Position numbers and translations under genes: made by a program. Positions 52,900 through 63,915 of a stretch of DNA of 64,000 nucleotides are shown here, piece by piece. Numbering within the stretch: position 1 is the first letter of the stretch; the number at the start of each line of letters is the position of its first letter. Source of the DNA: Profundibacter amoris (lineage in GTDB: Bacteria; Pseudomonadota; Alphaproteobacteria; Rhodobacterales; Rhodobacteraceae); contig NZ_CP032125.1 of the NCBI RefSeq assembly GCF_003544895.1, forward strand, positions 441,001 through 505,000, written 5' to 3'. The notes beneath the pieces were generated by a model. The model searched no databases. It was not told where the DNA came from and was given only the letters and a program-made list of their open reading frames with translations.

Positions 52900-53814
52900 A
52901 TGAATAGAAAGGGTGAGCCATTGAATATTGAAGAGCTTTTCAACCAATTGCTGGGCGGAAACATCGTTTTGCTGGTGCTGGCAGCGCTGATTATTATTGC
53001 ACTGTTCAAGGCAGTTCGAATTGTGCCGCAATCGGAAAAATATGTGGTGGAACGGTTTGGCCGTTTGCGCACGGTGCTGGGGCCGGGGATCAATGTGATC
53101 GTGCCGTTTCTGGACCGCGTGCGCCACAAGGTTTCGGTGCTGGAACGCCAGTTGCCCATCCATTCGCAGGATGCAATCACCAGCGACAACGTGCTGGTGC
53201 AGGTGGAAACCAGTGTGTTTTACCGGATTCTGGAGCCGGAAAAGACGGTTTACCGAATCCGCGATGTGGATGGCGCGATTTCCACCACGGTTGCGGGCAT
53301 TGTGCGCTCGGGTATTGGCGAGATGGAGCTGGACGAAGTGCAGTCCAACCGCCAGCAACTGATTGCCAAGATCAAGCATCAGGTGGCGGATGCGGTGGAT
53401 GACTGGGGTATCGAAGTGACCCGTGCCGAAATTCTGGACGTCAATCTGGACAATGCCACCCGCGAAGCGATGTTGCAGCAATTGAACGCGGAACGCGCAC
53501 GCCGTGCCCAAGTGACCGAGGCCGAGGGTACCAAGCGATCTGTCGAGTTGAATGCGGACGCCGAGCTATATGCAGCCGAGCAAAAAGCCAAAGCGCGTCG
53601 AATTTCAGCGGACGCCGAGGCCTATGCAACCGAAGTTGTGGCGCAGGCTATTAAAGAGCACGGCATTGAATCGGCGCAGTATCAGGTTGCCCTGAAACAG
53701 GTCGAGGCGATGATGGAAATCGGCAAAGGGACCGGCAAACAGACCATTTTGATGCCAAGCAATATTGTGGACGCCTTTGGCGACGCCTTCAAAATGCTGA
53801 AAGGAAGAGCATAA
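52900..53814 (+). CDS. qmcA: SPFH/Band 7 membrane protein, QmcA/stomatin-like
   Basis: A 304-residue stomatin/prohibitin-domain protein. One hydrophobic helix (about residues 20-40, NIVLLVLAALIIIALFKAV) is followed by the SPFH domain with VPQSEKYVVERFGR and TSDNVLVQVETSVFYRI, then a coiled coil rich in Ala/Glu (LNAERARRAQVTEAEGTKR). QmcA forms large inner-membrane oligomeric assemblies. It is followed by an NfeD gene overlapping its stop, the classic stomatin/NfeD pair implicated in membrane quality control. Confidence 0.92.
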   Translation: MNRKGEPLNIEELFNQLLGGNIVLLVLAALIIIALFKAVRIVPQSEKYVVERFGRLRTVLGPGINVIVPFLDRVRHKVSVLERQLPIHSQDAITSDNVLVQVETSVFYRILEPEKTVYRIRDVDGAISTTVAGIVRSGIGEMELDEVQSNRQQLIAKIKHQVADAVDDWGIEVTRAEILDVNLDNATREAMLQQLNAERARRAQVTEAEGTKRSVELNADAELYAAEQKAKARRISADAEAYATEVVAQAIKEHGIESAQYQVALKQVEAMMEIGKGTGKQTILMPSNIVDAFGDAFKMLKGRA

Positions 53815-54098
53815 TGTGGACAACATGGTGGCTTTGGATGGCCGGAGGGCTGATTCTGGGAATTATGGAAGTACTGGCGCCAACGTTTATCCTGCTGGGG
53901 TTCGCCATCGGCGCCTTTGTCACCGGCGGGTTCCTGTATTTCGGGGGCGGTGTGGCGTTTTTTTCGGCAACCCTGCCTTACACGCTGGTGTTTTTCGCCG
54001 TTGTTTCGGTGGCCTCATGGCTGGTGATGCGCATGGTGTTCGGCGTGAACCGCGAAAAGGTGAAAACCTATAGCAAGGACGTGGATATCAACGACTGA
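53814..54098 (+). CDS. short NfeD-family membrane protein
   Basis: A 94-residue protein with three hydrophobic stretches and a short polar C-terminus (REKVKTYSKDVDIND), fitting the short NfeD class without the serine-protease domain; the OB-fold is largely missing. ATG 53814 overlaps the qmcA stop (TAATG), so they are coupled. Expected to bind the QmcA assembly in the inner membrane. Its stop abuts the stop of the convergent membrane-protein gene. Confidence 0.88.
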   Translation: MWTTWWLWMAGGLILGIMEVLAPTFILLGFAIGAFVTGGFLYFGGGVAFFSATLPYTLVFFAVVSVASWLVMRMVFGVNREKVKTYSKDVDIND

Positions 54099-54806
54099 TT
54101 ATCTGCGCAGTTTGTTAAACAACCGGCCGAGTCCCTGCAGGGCTCGGCCTTTTGCCAGCCACGAGGCGGCAAAGGCGAAAACGCCAACGGATTCCCACAG
54201 GAACAGGTAGTTGTAACTATCACGGCTGGCTTGTTTGTCCGGTTGCAGGAAATAGATCACCAAGGCGATGATCGCCATGATGATCACAATTCCGCAGCCT
54301 ACATAAAAGCGGTTGCGGCGGGTCCAGACGATTTTGTGCTTTTCTGTCCTGTCGCAACGGGTGAACAGCACGATGCTGAACACCGCGAGGCCGGCAAAGA
54401 ATATACCGGCAAAAACATAGTGGATCAGCGACGGGTGAAAGGTAAAGCCGGTGTCGTTGCAAACTCCGCAGGCATTTTCCAGTCCTACAGGAAACAGGGC
54501 AATGCCGATTGCGCTGACTCCGGCGATCCGTGCGGTGATCCTGTCGGACAGCCGTTCGCCCGGCCGGTTGCGATAGCCCTTGTAGCTAAGCAAAAACACC
54601 CCGATGGCGCACATGGTGCCCACCAGAACATCCCCCATCTGGGTATAATAGAACCCGCTGATAGATGTCTGCATTTTGACCCCGAACAGCGTTGATCCCA
54701 GCAAAACCACGGGCAGGGCCAGCCCCAACAGGCCAATCGCCTGACGAACAAACAAAAAGGACTGCACCAGCTGGTTTTCTTTTTCCTGATCTTTGCCCGA
54801 TTGCAT
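54099..54806 (-). CDS. six-helix integral membrane protein (DUF998-like)
   Basis: A 235-residue polytopic membrane protein. Hydrophobic segments fall at about residues 22-42, 58-74, 94-110, 125-145, 165-185 and 205-222. SISGFYYTQMGDVLVGTMCAIG and a NACGVCNDTG loop with two cysteines are its most distinctive features. It resembles the DUF998 type of uncharacterised membrane proteins, though I am not certain. ATG 54806 follows AAAGGAG; a further upstream GTG is less supported. It converges with nfeD, whose terminator lies inside this gene's 3' end. Confidence 0.65.
   Translation of the reverse strand: MQSGKDQEKENQLVQSFLFVRQAIGLLGLALPVVLLGSTLFGVKMQTSISGFYYTQMGDVLVGTMCAIGVFLLSYKGYRNRPGERLSDRITARIAGVSAIGIALFPVGLENACGVCNDTGFTFHPSLIHYVFAGIFFAGLAVFSIVLFTRCDRTEKHKIVWTRRNRFYVGCGIVIIMAIIALVIYFLQPDKQASRDSYNYLFLWESVGVFAFAASWLAKGRALQGLGRLFNKLRR
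54125..54153 (+). terminator. terminator for qmcA-nfeD inside the convergent gene
   Basis: GGCCGAG (54125-54131) pairs with CTCGGCC (54143-54149) around the self-complementary CCCTGCAGGG, followed by TTTT. It begins 27 bases after the nfeD stop and is read within the last codons of the minus-strand gene. Confidence 0.75.
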
Positions 54807-54908
54807 GTGCCTTTGCTCCTTTGCTGCGAAAATCGCACAAAGACATACCACATTTGCGGGTTTGTTGCCCGAAACGGGTAAACAGGGGGCTGTTAAGCAA
54901 TCAGTGGG

Positions 54909-55610
54909 TCAGAGTCGGGCAAGCTGGCCCTGTATCATCTGCGCCATACCGCGCGGGTCTTTGGCCTGCCAGATCGGGCGGCCGACAACGATATGATCGG
55001 CCCCATCTGTAATTGCCTGCACCGGTGTGGCAACACGTTTCTGGTCGCCCAATGCGCTACCAGCCGGACGCACGCCGGGGGTGACGATCAGTTTGCCTTC
55101 GGATTGGGGTAGGGCGCGGATCAATGCAGCCTCTTGCGGCGAGGCAATAACCCCGTCGGCGCCAGCGTCCAGTGCCTTGGCTGCGCGTTCCAGCACCAGC
55201 GATTGCACATCACCCGATTTGATACAGCAATCATCCAGATCCCCCCGATCCAGCGAGGTCAGGATGGTGACCGCAAGGATTTTCATATCCTTGCCCGCGG
55301 CACCCTCTTTGGCGGCTTTAACGACGTGCGGATCACCATGCACGGTCAGGAAATCCAGATCGAACTGCGCCAGCCCGCGCACCGCGGTTTCCACGGTGGC
55401 GCCGATGTCGAACAGTTTCATATCCAGAAAAATCCGCTTGCCGCGTTCCTGTTTCAATTCATTGGCCAATGCCAGCCCACCGCCGGTCAGCATACCCAAA
55501 CCGATTTTGTAAAAGGAAACATTGTCGCCCAGATCATCCGCCAGTTTCAGCCCTGCAAGGGCATCTGGCACATCAAGGGCAACGATCAGGCGGTCCGTGG
55601 GGTTTTGCAT
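54909..55610 (-). CDS. pyrF: orotidine 5'-phosphate decarboxylase
   Basis: A 233-residue OMP decarboxylase, the last step of UMP synthesis. It begins DRLIVALDVPDALAGL; the catalytic Asp-Lys-Asp array is FLDMKLFDIGATV; PGVRPAGSALGDQKR is the phosphate-binding loop; HIVVGRPIW follows. ATG 55610 was chosen over an upstream start that adds a mismatched leader. No other pyrimidine genes adjoin. Confidence 0.96.
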   Translation of the reverse strand: MQNPTDRLIVALDVPDALAGLKLADDLGDNVSFYKIGLGMLTGGGLALANELKQERGKRIFLDMKLFDIGATVETAVRGLAQFDLDFLTVHGDPHVVKAAKEGAAGKDMKILAVTILTSLDRGDLDDCCIKSGDVQSLVLERAAKALDAGADGVIASPQEAALIRALPQSEGKLIVTPGVRPAGSALGDQKRVATPVQAITDGADHIVVGRPIWQAKDPRGMAQMIQGQLARL

Positions 55611-55669
55611 GGCGCATATCCTGTATAACAACGGGTTTGCGCCTTAGGTGGCCTGCGATTGGTCCCCTG

Positions 55670-55960
55670 TCAAGCAGCGGTTTGTTCGCTGGGGGTTAGC
55701 ATTTCCAGTGTTTCCTGACCGGACCGGATTTCCGGCATCCGGCGCGCCTGTCGCATTGCGTCGTTTTTCAGACCCAGTTTGATCAGCGCCATACGCTCAC
55801 TGGAATTTTCCCCAGTCGGGATGGCGCAGCTGCAATCGTAATTTACGATATCGCAGCGTGCGCCCAACCCACCGCTGATGAAAAAAGTCACACTGCCCAA
55901 CATCCGGCGCCCTTCGGGGGCGGGGCGAATATTCTGTACACGGGTTTCAACGATGTTCAT
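55670..55960 (-). CDS. conserved hypothetical protein
   Basis: A 96-residue protein that I cannot assign. It starts MNIVETRVQNIRPAPEGRRM and contains GSVTFFISGGLGARCDIVNY with a CDIVNYDCSCAI cysteine cluster (three Cys within 11 residues). The C-terminal half is charged and helical. No signal or membrane segment. The composition fits neighbouring genes, so it is probably a native gene upstream of pyrF; the cysteines might bind metal or be redox-active. Confidence 0.6.
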   Translation of the reverse strand: MNIVETRVQNIRPAPEGRRMLGSVTFFISGGLGARCDIVNYDCSCAIPTGENSSERMALIKLGLKNDAMRQARRMPEIRSGQETLEMLTPSEQTAA

Positions 55961-56091
55961 TTACTCGACTCACTCGTTATTTCGATACCGGATATCTAGG
56001 GAAATAAAAGGCCGGGGCATACATGCCTTTTAGGGTATGATCAAAACGACAGTTCAAGTATAGATTGTGGCGAAAAAATGGCCGGACGAGG

Positions 56092-56120
56092 CTTGAAACC
56101 TGTGGTTTCAGTGGCCACAT
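56092..56120 (+). promoter_or_regulatory. candidate heat-shock (RpoH) promoter for clpB
   Basis: CTTGAAA (56092-56098), 16 bases, then CCACAT (56115-56120), about 80 bases before clpB. This fits sigma-32 promoters (CTTGAAA and CCCCAT-like), as expected for a heat-shock disaggregase. The gap 55961-56199 otherwise shows nothing I can name. Confidence 0.5.
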
Positions 56121-56199
56121 CGGGTGTGAGGTCCGACTATGACGGTGCCGATTTCCGGGCGGTCAAATCCTTCGGACGCTTTAGAAAAGGAGAATACGG

Positions 56200-58764
<2,565 letters not shown>

Positions 58765-58785
58765 TCCGGCCGGTTGGGAAAATGG

Positions 58786-58814
58786 AAACGCCCCGTGGTG
58801 ACGCGGGGCGTTTT
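58786..58814 (+). terminator. rho-independent terminator after clpB
   Basis: AAACGCCCCG (58786-58795) pairs with CGGGGCGTTT (58804-58813) around an 8-base loop, with a short T tail. It separates clpB from the AT-rich orphan downstream. Confidence 0.85.
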
Positions 58815-58931
58815 AAGTAATTATCGGTTCTCATAATTGAATTTATCTGCGCTACTAAAAGTTGTGGAATTGTTGTGCGGTTTCACTTAAAACCTCGGTG
58901 AGGTGCTAAACAAAATTGATTGCAGGTGGCT

Positions 58932-60188
58932 ATGACCCGTTGGGAAGATGAATTTGATAACAACCCAATACATGCGACCCTAGAAGGGATTCGAGATTTT
59001 CTTAAGGTAAAGGTAGATAGTCCTGATAGCGATGTGGCAATCGAAAAGCGCAGATTGGAGAAAGCTTTAGATTTATTGGATTCTGCGCTGGAACAGATCG
59101 ATAAAGAAATTGCGCCGATCGCATTGCTAAATCAAATTAATGGACATTTGCGGCAACCGCAATTTTGGAATCAACTACAAGCATACCATAGTAACCCTGC
59201 CGTTACTTATTTGCAGGCCGCGAATAATCATATCAACAGTCAAATTCATGTATTTTACCAGCTTGCTATTTTCTCAAACGGTAAAAAAACAACAAGAATA
59301 ACAAAACCTGTTGAGAAAGCATTTGATGAATTTTGCAAGGCTGTTGACGCTAAATCCAGTGAATTCGATGAAACGCTGAAGGGCCAAATATCTAAGCTTC
59401 AGGAAATTACGAAGAGCCAAGATGAGTTAGTCACAGAAATGACTGATTTGAAGAACGTGCACAAAGACAGGTTGAACACATGGCAAGGTGAGTTTACAGT
59501 TAGCCAAACGTCAAGGGCTGAAGAGTTTTCCGCTACGCAAATTCAGCGTGAGAAAGAATTTTCTGAATGGTTCAGTGCGTTCACCAAATCTACTGATGAA
59601 AAACTCGGAAATCTTATTGCTCAATTCAAAGCAAAAATTGATGAGTATAAAAAAGATGCTATCTCGAAACATAATGCTATTCTAGATATTCATGGCCTCG
59701 TCGCGACTGATGGGGTGGCGGGCGGATACAAAAGTACGGCTGATGACGAGGGCGCGGCAGCAAATAAATGGCGGCTGGGGGCCTTTGCTCTTTTAGGTGC
59801 TGCCGCTGCATGGCTAGCCTTCAAGCTGTGGCTTGGCATAAACGCATTAGGTGAAAATGGTATTGACTGGGAGGAAATTGCAACTTCAGTGTCGTTGACA
59901 GGGATATTACTGGCAGCTGCGGTATACGCATCCAAGCAGTCGAATTTCCATAGAAACAATGAACAGAAAATGCGTTGGTTTGCCCTAGAGGTGAAAGCTA
60001 TTGATCCGTTTTTGGCATCTTTGAGTGAAGAGGATCAAAAAAGGCTCAAGGCGCAAATTTGTGAGCGTATTTTTGGCCAGTCTGATGGGGGTAGCAAGCA
60101 CGAAACTGAGAGTTTCGACCCGAATATTATAAAGGTCGTCTCTGCTTCATTGGTTGAGGGTGTGAAAAGCCTTTCAAAGTTAAAATAG
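58932..60188 (+). CDS. AT-rich orphan: coiled coil plus two membrane helices
   Basis: A 418-residue protein that I cannot assign to a family with confidence. Residues 1-130 are acidic and helical; about 130-250 is a long charged coiled coil (FDETLKGQISKLQEITKSQD); two hydrophobic segments follow at about 277-297 and 310-330 (GAFALLGAAAAWLAFKLWLG and SLTGILLAAAVYA); a soluble C-terminal region of about 85 residues contains MRWFALEVKAIDPFLASLS. One line counted by eye is about 32% G+C, against about 57% in clpB, indicating horizontal acquisition. It sits alone between the clpB terminator and convergent rsmJ. A membrane-anchored defence or sensing protein is possible but unproven. Confidence 0.6.
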   Translation: MTRWEDEFDNNPIHATLEGIRDFLKVKVDSPDSDVAIEKRRLEKALDLLDSALEQIDKEIAPIALLNQINGHLRQPQFWNQLQAYHSNPAVTYLQAANNHINSQIHVFYQLAIFSNGKKTTRITKPVEKAFDEFCKAVDAKSSEFDETLKGQISKLQEITKSQDELVTEMTDLKNVHKDRLNTWQGEFTVSQTSRAEEFSATQIQREKEFSEWFSAFTKSTDEKLGNLIAQFKAKIDEYKKDAISKHNAILDIHGLVATDGVAGGYKSTADDEGAAANKWRLGAFALLGAAAAWLAFKLWLGINALGENGIDWEEIATSVSLTGILLAAAVYASKQSNFHRNNEQKMRWFALEVKAIDPFLASLSEEDQKRLKAQICERIFGQSDGGSKHETESFDPNIIKVVSASLVEGVKSLSKLK

Positions 60189-60191
60189 ATT

Positions 60192-60785
60192 TCACCCCAC
60201 CATAAACACATCATACCGCGTCGATTTCCCCGTGATCTGGTGCGAGGGCTTGGGCAGCCCCTCCATCAAATCCGCCTTTTGCGGCCATTTCAGCACCACC
60301 CGTTTGCGCGCGCAGCCCAGTGCCACCTTCATCAATGCAGGCGCGTCTGAATCCACCCCCACGATCTGCCGTATCAGCCGCATTTCCTTTTTGACCAAAG
60401 CCGACTTGTTTCGTTCAGGGTGCATCGGATCGACCAGCACCACTTTGGGGGCAAGGTCGGGCAACAGGTCTTTGGCGTCGCCATGCAGCAGGGTCATGCG
60501 GGCGACAATCCCGGCCACGTCGCTGTCCGCCGCCCGCGCCAAGGCGTCCGCCAAAAGCGCGTGCATCTGTTCGGATCGCTCGATCATCGTCACCTGCGCC
60601 CCCAGTGACGCCAGCAAAAACGCATCACGCCCCAATCCGGCGGTGGCGTCCACCACATCAGGCGTCTTGCCGCCCTTCATCCCCACGGCCCGCGGCAACG
60701 CCTGACCGCGCCCGCCGCCGAACCGCAGCCGGTGGGCGATGGCACCCGAGGTAAAGTCGATGGTCAGGGGGGAGGGGGTGTTCAT
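60192..60785 (-). CDS. rsmJ: 16S rRNA m2G1516 methyltransferase RsmJ
   Basis: A 197-residue RsmJ-type SAM methyltransferase that modifies G1516 (E. coli numbering) of 16S rRNA. It has VVDATAGLGRDAFLLASLG as motif I, TMIERSEQM as motif II, LVDPMHPERNKSALVKKEMR as the family's active-site block and VLKWPQKADLM near the end. It is a little shorter at the N-terminus than the E. coli protein. It converges with the AT-rich orphan, with three bases between stops. Confidence 0.92.
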   Translation of the reverse strand: MNTPSPLTIDFTSGAIAHRLRFGGGRGQALPRAVGMKGGKTPDVVDATAGLGRDAFLLASLGAQVTMIERSEQMHALLADALARAADSDVAGIVARMTLLHGDAKDLLPDLAPKVVLVDPMHPERNKSALVKKEMRLIRQIVGVDSDAPALMKVALGCARKRVVLKWPQKADLMEGLPKPSHQITGKSTRYDVFMVG

Positions 60786-60829
60786 ATTATCGTTCCATAA
60801 ATATCCCCGCGCGGAGCGCTTGAAATCTC

Positions 60830-61270
60830 TTATAACCCCAGTGCGTCCTTGACGATACCGTCCAACAGGGCCTGAACCTCTTTCATCACACCCTCGGGCA
60901 TGGCTTTGAACCCGACGATCACCTGATCCGACCCACCCTGCTGCATCACGAAAATCCGGTAAGGGCAGTGAACGATATTCATAATGTCCGCCTCCATCAC
61001 CTTGCGCGACAGGGTGGCCGAGCAGAAGCTGAAGATGTCGGCATTTTCAAACAGCACCACATCCGAACCGGTCACAGGGCGGGTGCGTTCCAGCATATCG
61101 CCTGTATGGCTGGTCAGGTCAATCACCAGACCGGCGTCAAGGATGGCGCTTTCGACCGAAAACACGGTATCGTCGAAATCGTCGGGCGAGGTATAGGTGA
61201 TTGCCTCGTCCGCCCAGACCGGCGCGGCAATAAGGGTGGCCAATAGCGGGGCAATCAGACGGTGAAACAT
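60830..61270 (-). CDS. periplasmic DUF302 protein
   Basis: A 146-residue exported protein: signal peptide about residues 1-20 (cleavage after VWA), then a DUF302-like alpha/beta domain containing YTSPDDFDDTVFSVESAIL, LVIDLTSHTGDML and CPYRIFVMQQGGSDQVIVGF. DUF302 proteins are small periplasmic or membrane-linked proteins of unknown role, sometimes tied to redox or sulfur genes. Two cysteines (SFCSATL and HCPYR) could form a disulfide. It lies divergent to the frameshifted FMN-enzyme gene. Confidence 0.8.
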   Translation of the reverse strand: MFHRLIAPLLATLIAAPVWADEAITYTSPDDFDDTVFSVESAILDAGLVIDLTSHTGDMLERTRPVTGSDVVLFENADIFSFCSATLSRKVMEADIMNIVHCPYRIFVMQQGGSDQVIVGFKAMPEGVMKEVQALLDGIVKDALGL

Positions 61271-61398
61271 CGGGATCCTTCCTGTTCATTTATACCCCGC
61301 GAAAAGGTGACTTGCCTATGACGGGGGCTTTTGCGCATTTTGGAGGGGACTTTAGCCATCGCGGCGCAGATGTCAAAAATATATAAAAGGATTTGAAT

Positions 61399-62912
61399 AT
61401 GAATTTCATGAGTTGGGCCGGCTATGCGATGCAGTCTTTGGCATTGCTGTTTGTGTTTATTACCGGCGTGCTGGTGCTGCTGGGGCTGGTGCTGTTTGTA
61501 ATCGACCGGTTGCAAAAGGGTGATGCTGTGCGGCGGAACTATCCGGTGATCGGGCGGTTTCGCGGGCTGTTCAGCCAGCTTGGGGAATTTTTCCGCCAGT
61601 ATTTCTTTGCCATGGATCGCGAGGAAATGCCGTTCAACCGCGCCCAGCGGGAATGGATTGGCGGCGCGGCGGACGGGCATGGCAATACCGTGGCCTTTGG
61701 CTCGACCCGCAACCTGTCGGTGGTGGGGACGCCCATATTCGTGAACGCCGCCTTTCCGCCGCTCGAGGACCAGTTTGCCAAAACCGACCCGATGCAGATC
61801 GGCCCGTCCGCACGTGCGCCTTATGTTGCCAAATCGATCGTCAATATTTCCGGTATGAGTTTTGGCGCCCTTTCTGCCCCCGCGGTCGAGGCGCTGAGCA
61901 AAGGCGCGGCCAAGGCGGGTGTCTGGATGAACACCGGTGAAGGGGGCTTGTCGCCTTATCATCTGGGCCTTATCATCTGGCCGGTGGCTGTGATGTGGTG
62001 TTCCAGATCGGCACCGCGCGCTACGGGGTGCGGGATCAGGATGGCAATCTGTGCGATGACAAGCTGCGCGAAGTGGCGGCGCATGATCAGGTGAAGATGT
62101 TCGAAATCAAACTGGCGCAGGGCGCCAAGCCGGGCAAGGGCGGGATATTGCCCGCCGAAAAGGTGACCGAAGAAATCGCCGCCATTCGCGGGATCAAGGC
62201 AGGCAAAGCAAGCCTGTCCCCCAACCGCCATGACGGGGTGGATGATTTTGGCGATCTGCTGGATATGGTCGCGCATGTGCGCGAGGTGACGGGCAAGCCG
62301 GTGGGGTTCAAAACCGTTGTCGGCTCGCTTGCGCCGTTCAAGGAGTTGTTCGCCCTGATCAGGGACCGCGAGAAGGATGCGCCGGATTTCATCACCATTG
62401 ATGGCGGCGAAGGCGGAACGGGGGCGGCCCCGATGCCCCTGATTGATCTGGTCGGCATGCCGATCCGCGAAGCATTGCCGCTGGTGGTGAACCTGCGTGA
62501 TGAATGCGGATTGAAAGATCGCATCCGCATTGTGGCCAGCGGCAAGCTGGTCAACCCCGGTGATGTGGCCTGGGCGCTGTGCGCGGGGGCGGATTTCATC
62601 ACCTCGGCGCGCGGGTTCATGTTCAGTCTGGGCTGTATTCAGGCGCTGAAATGTAATCGCAATACCTGTCCCACCGGCATCACCACCCATGATCCCGGCC
62701 TGCAAAAGGGGCTGGTGATCGAGGACAAGTATATAAAGGTTGCCCATTACGCCAAATGCCTGACCAAAGAGGTGGAAACTATCGCCCATTCGGTCGGCGT
62801 GCCCGAACCGCGCCAGATGCGGCGCAGGCATGTGCGGATCGTACAGGCGGATGGCACCAGCAAGCCAATGGACGAAATTTTCCCACGTTACAAAAACCAA
62901 ACAGTTTCGTGA
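61399..62912 (+). pseudogene. FMN-binding glutamate synthase-like protein, frameshifted
   Basis: Two overlapping frames together encode one glutamate-synthase central-domain protein. Frame one (from ATG 61399) gives two N-terminal membrane-like segments (about residues 8-34), then NISGMSFGALSAPAVEAL and NTGEGGLSPYHL. It then shifts and ends at 62094. The second frame carries VFQIGTARYGVRDQDGNL, the FMN-site GGEGGTGAAPMPLIDLVGMP, and CNRNTCPTGI, the cysteine region of GltS large subunits, to 62912. An exact 14-base tandem duplication at 61953-61980 explains the shift. Removing one copy yields a 499-residue protein reading SPYHLAGGCDVVFQIGTA, a normal family length. As written, only a truncated product would form. 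A sequencing error or reversible slippage is possible. Confidence 0.85.
61953..61980 (+). repeat. 14-bp tandem duplication causing the frameshift
   Basis: GCCTTATCATCTGG occurs twice back to back (61953-61966 and 61967-61980). Because 14 is not a multiple of three it shifts the reading frame; deleting one copy joins the two parts of the FMN enzyme perfectly. Confidence 0.93.
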
Positions 62913-62984
62913 GCCAATTTGTTTTGGCTTTGGCGTTAGGACATCTTAGGTGATGCTGTAGGAAACCAAGGATAAAGGCTGGAA

Positions 62985-63914
62985 ATGGTATATCGCTTTA
63001 AAACTGATCTGAAATATTCGGACATCACCCCGCATGAAACCTTTGTGAACCGGCGCCAGTTGATTGCCGGGGCAGGGGCTGCGGCCTTCGGGTCCATTGC
63101 CGGTCCGGCGCTGGCCAAAATCGATGCGGCCAAAAGCGGGTATTCAACCGAGATGGAGCCAAGCAGTTTCGAGGACATCACCACCTACAACAACTTCTAT
63201 GAATTCGGCACCGGCAAGTCGGACCCCTCCAGTTATGCCGACGCGCTGACGGTGGACCCTTGGGCGATCAAGATTGACGGGCTGGTGGATCGGCCGGGCA
63301 AATACGATCTGGGGGCCATTTTGAAGGTGGTCAATATGGAAGAGCGGATCTACCGGCACCGCTGTGTGGAAACCTGGTCGATGGTGATCCCCTGGATCGG
63401 GTTCGAGTTAAAGACGGTTCTGGATCGGGTCGGGGTCCAGTCCGGCGCGAAATATGTGGCCTTTGAAACGCTGCATCGGCCCAGTGAAATGACAGCCCAG
63501 AAACGCCAATTGCTGGACTGGCCCTATCGCGAAGGACTACGGCTGGACGAGGCAATGCACCCGTTGACCATTCTGGCAACCGGCCTGTACGGGGAAGAGA
63601 TGCCCAAGCAGAATGGTGCGCCGATCCGTTTGGTGGTGCCGTGGAAATACGGCTATAAATCCATCAAGTCGATCGTGCGGATCACCCTGACCGACAAACA
63701 GCCCAAAACCACATGGAATGAAATCGGGCCGGATGAATACGGCTTCTATAGCAATGTGAACCCCGAAGTCAGCCACCCGCGCTGGTCACAGGCCACGGAA
63801 CGCCCTGTCGGGGGCGGGTTGTTTGCCCGCCGCAAGCCGACGCTGAAATTCAACGGATATGAAGAAGAGGTTGCCAGCCTTTACGCCGGAATGGATCTGG
63901 TAGAGAACCATTAG
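62985..63914 (+). CDS. msrP: periplasmic methionine sulfoxide reductase, catalytic subunit MsrP
   Basis: A 309-residue molybdoenzyme of the sulfite-oxidase fold that repairs oxidised methionines in periplasmic proteins. A Tat-type signal is visible ([15 protein letters not shown], cleavage about residue 44). The molybdenum-ligand Cys is C127 in [30 protein letters not shown] is also typical. Its length and order match E. coli YedY. The membrane partner msrQ starts one base after its stop. Confidence 0.95.
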   Translation: MVYRFKTDLKYSDITPHETFVNRRQLIAGAGAAAFGSIAGPALAKIDAAKSGYSTEMEPSSFEDITTYNNFYEFGTGKSDPSSYADALTVDPWAIKIDGLVDRPGKYDLGAILKVVNMEERIYRHRCVETWSMVIPWIGFELKTVLDRVGVQSGAKYVAFETLHRPSEMTAQKRQLLDWPYREGLRLDEAMHPLTILATGLYGEEMPKQNGAPIRLVVPWKYGYKSIKSIVRITLTDKQPKTTWNEIGPDEYGFYSNVNPEVSHPRWSQATERPVGGGLFARRKPTLKFNGYEEEVASLYAGMDLVENH

Positions 63915-63915
63915 A

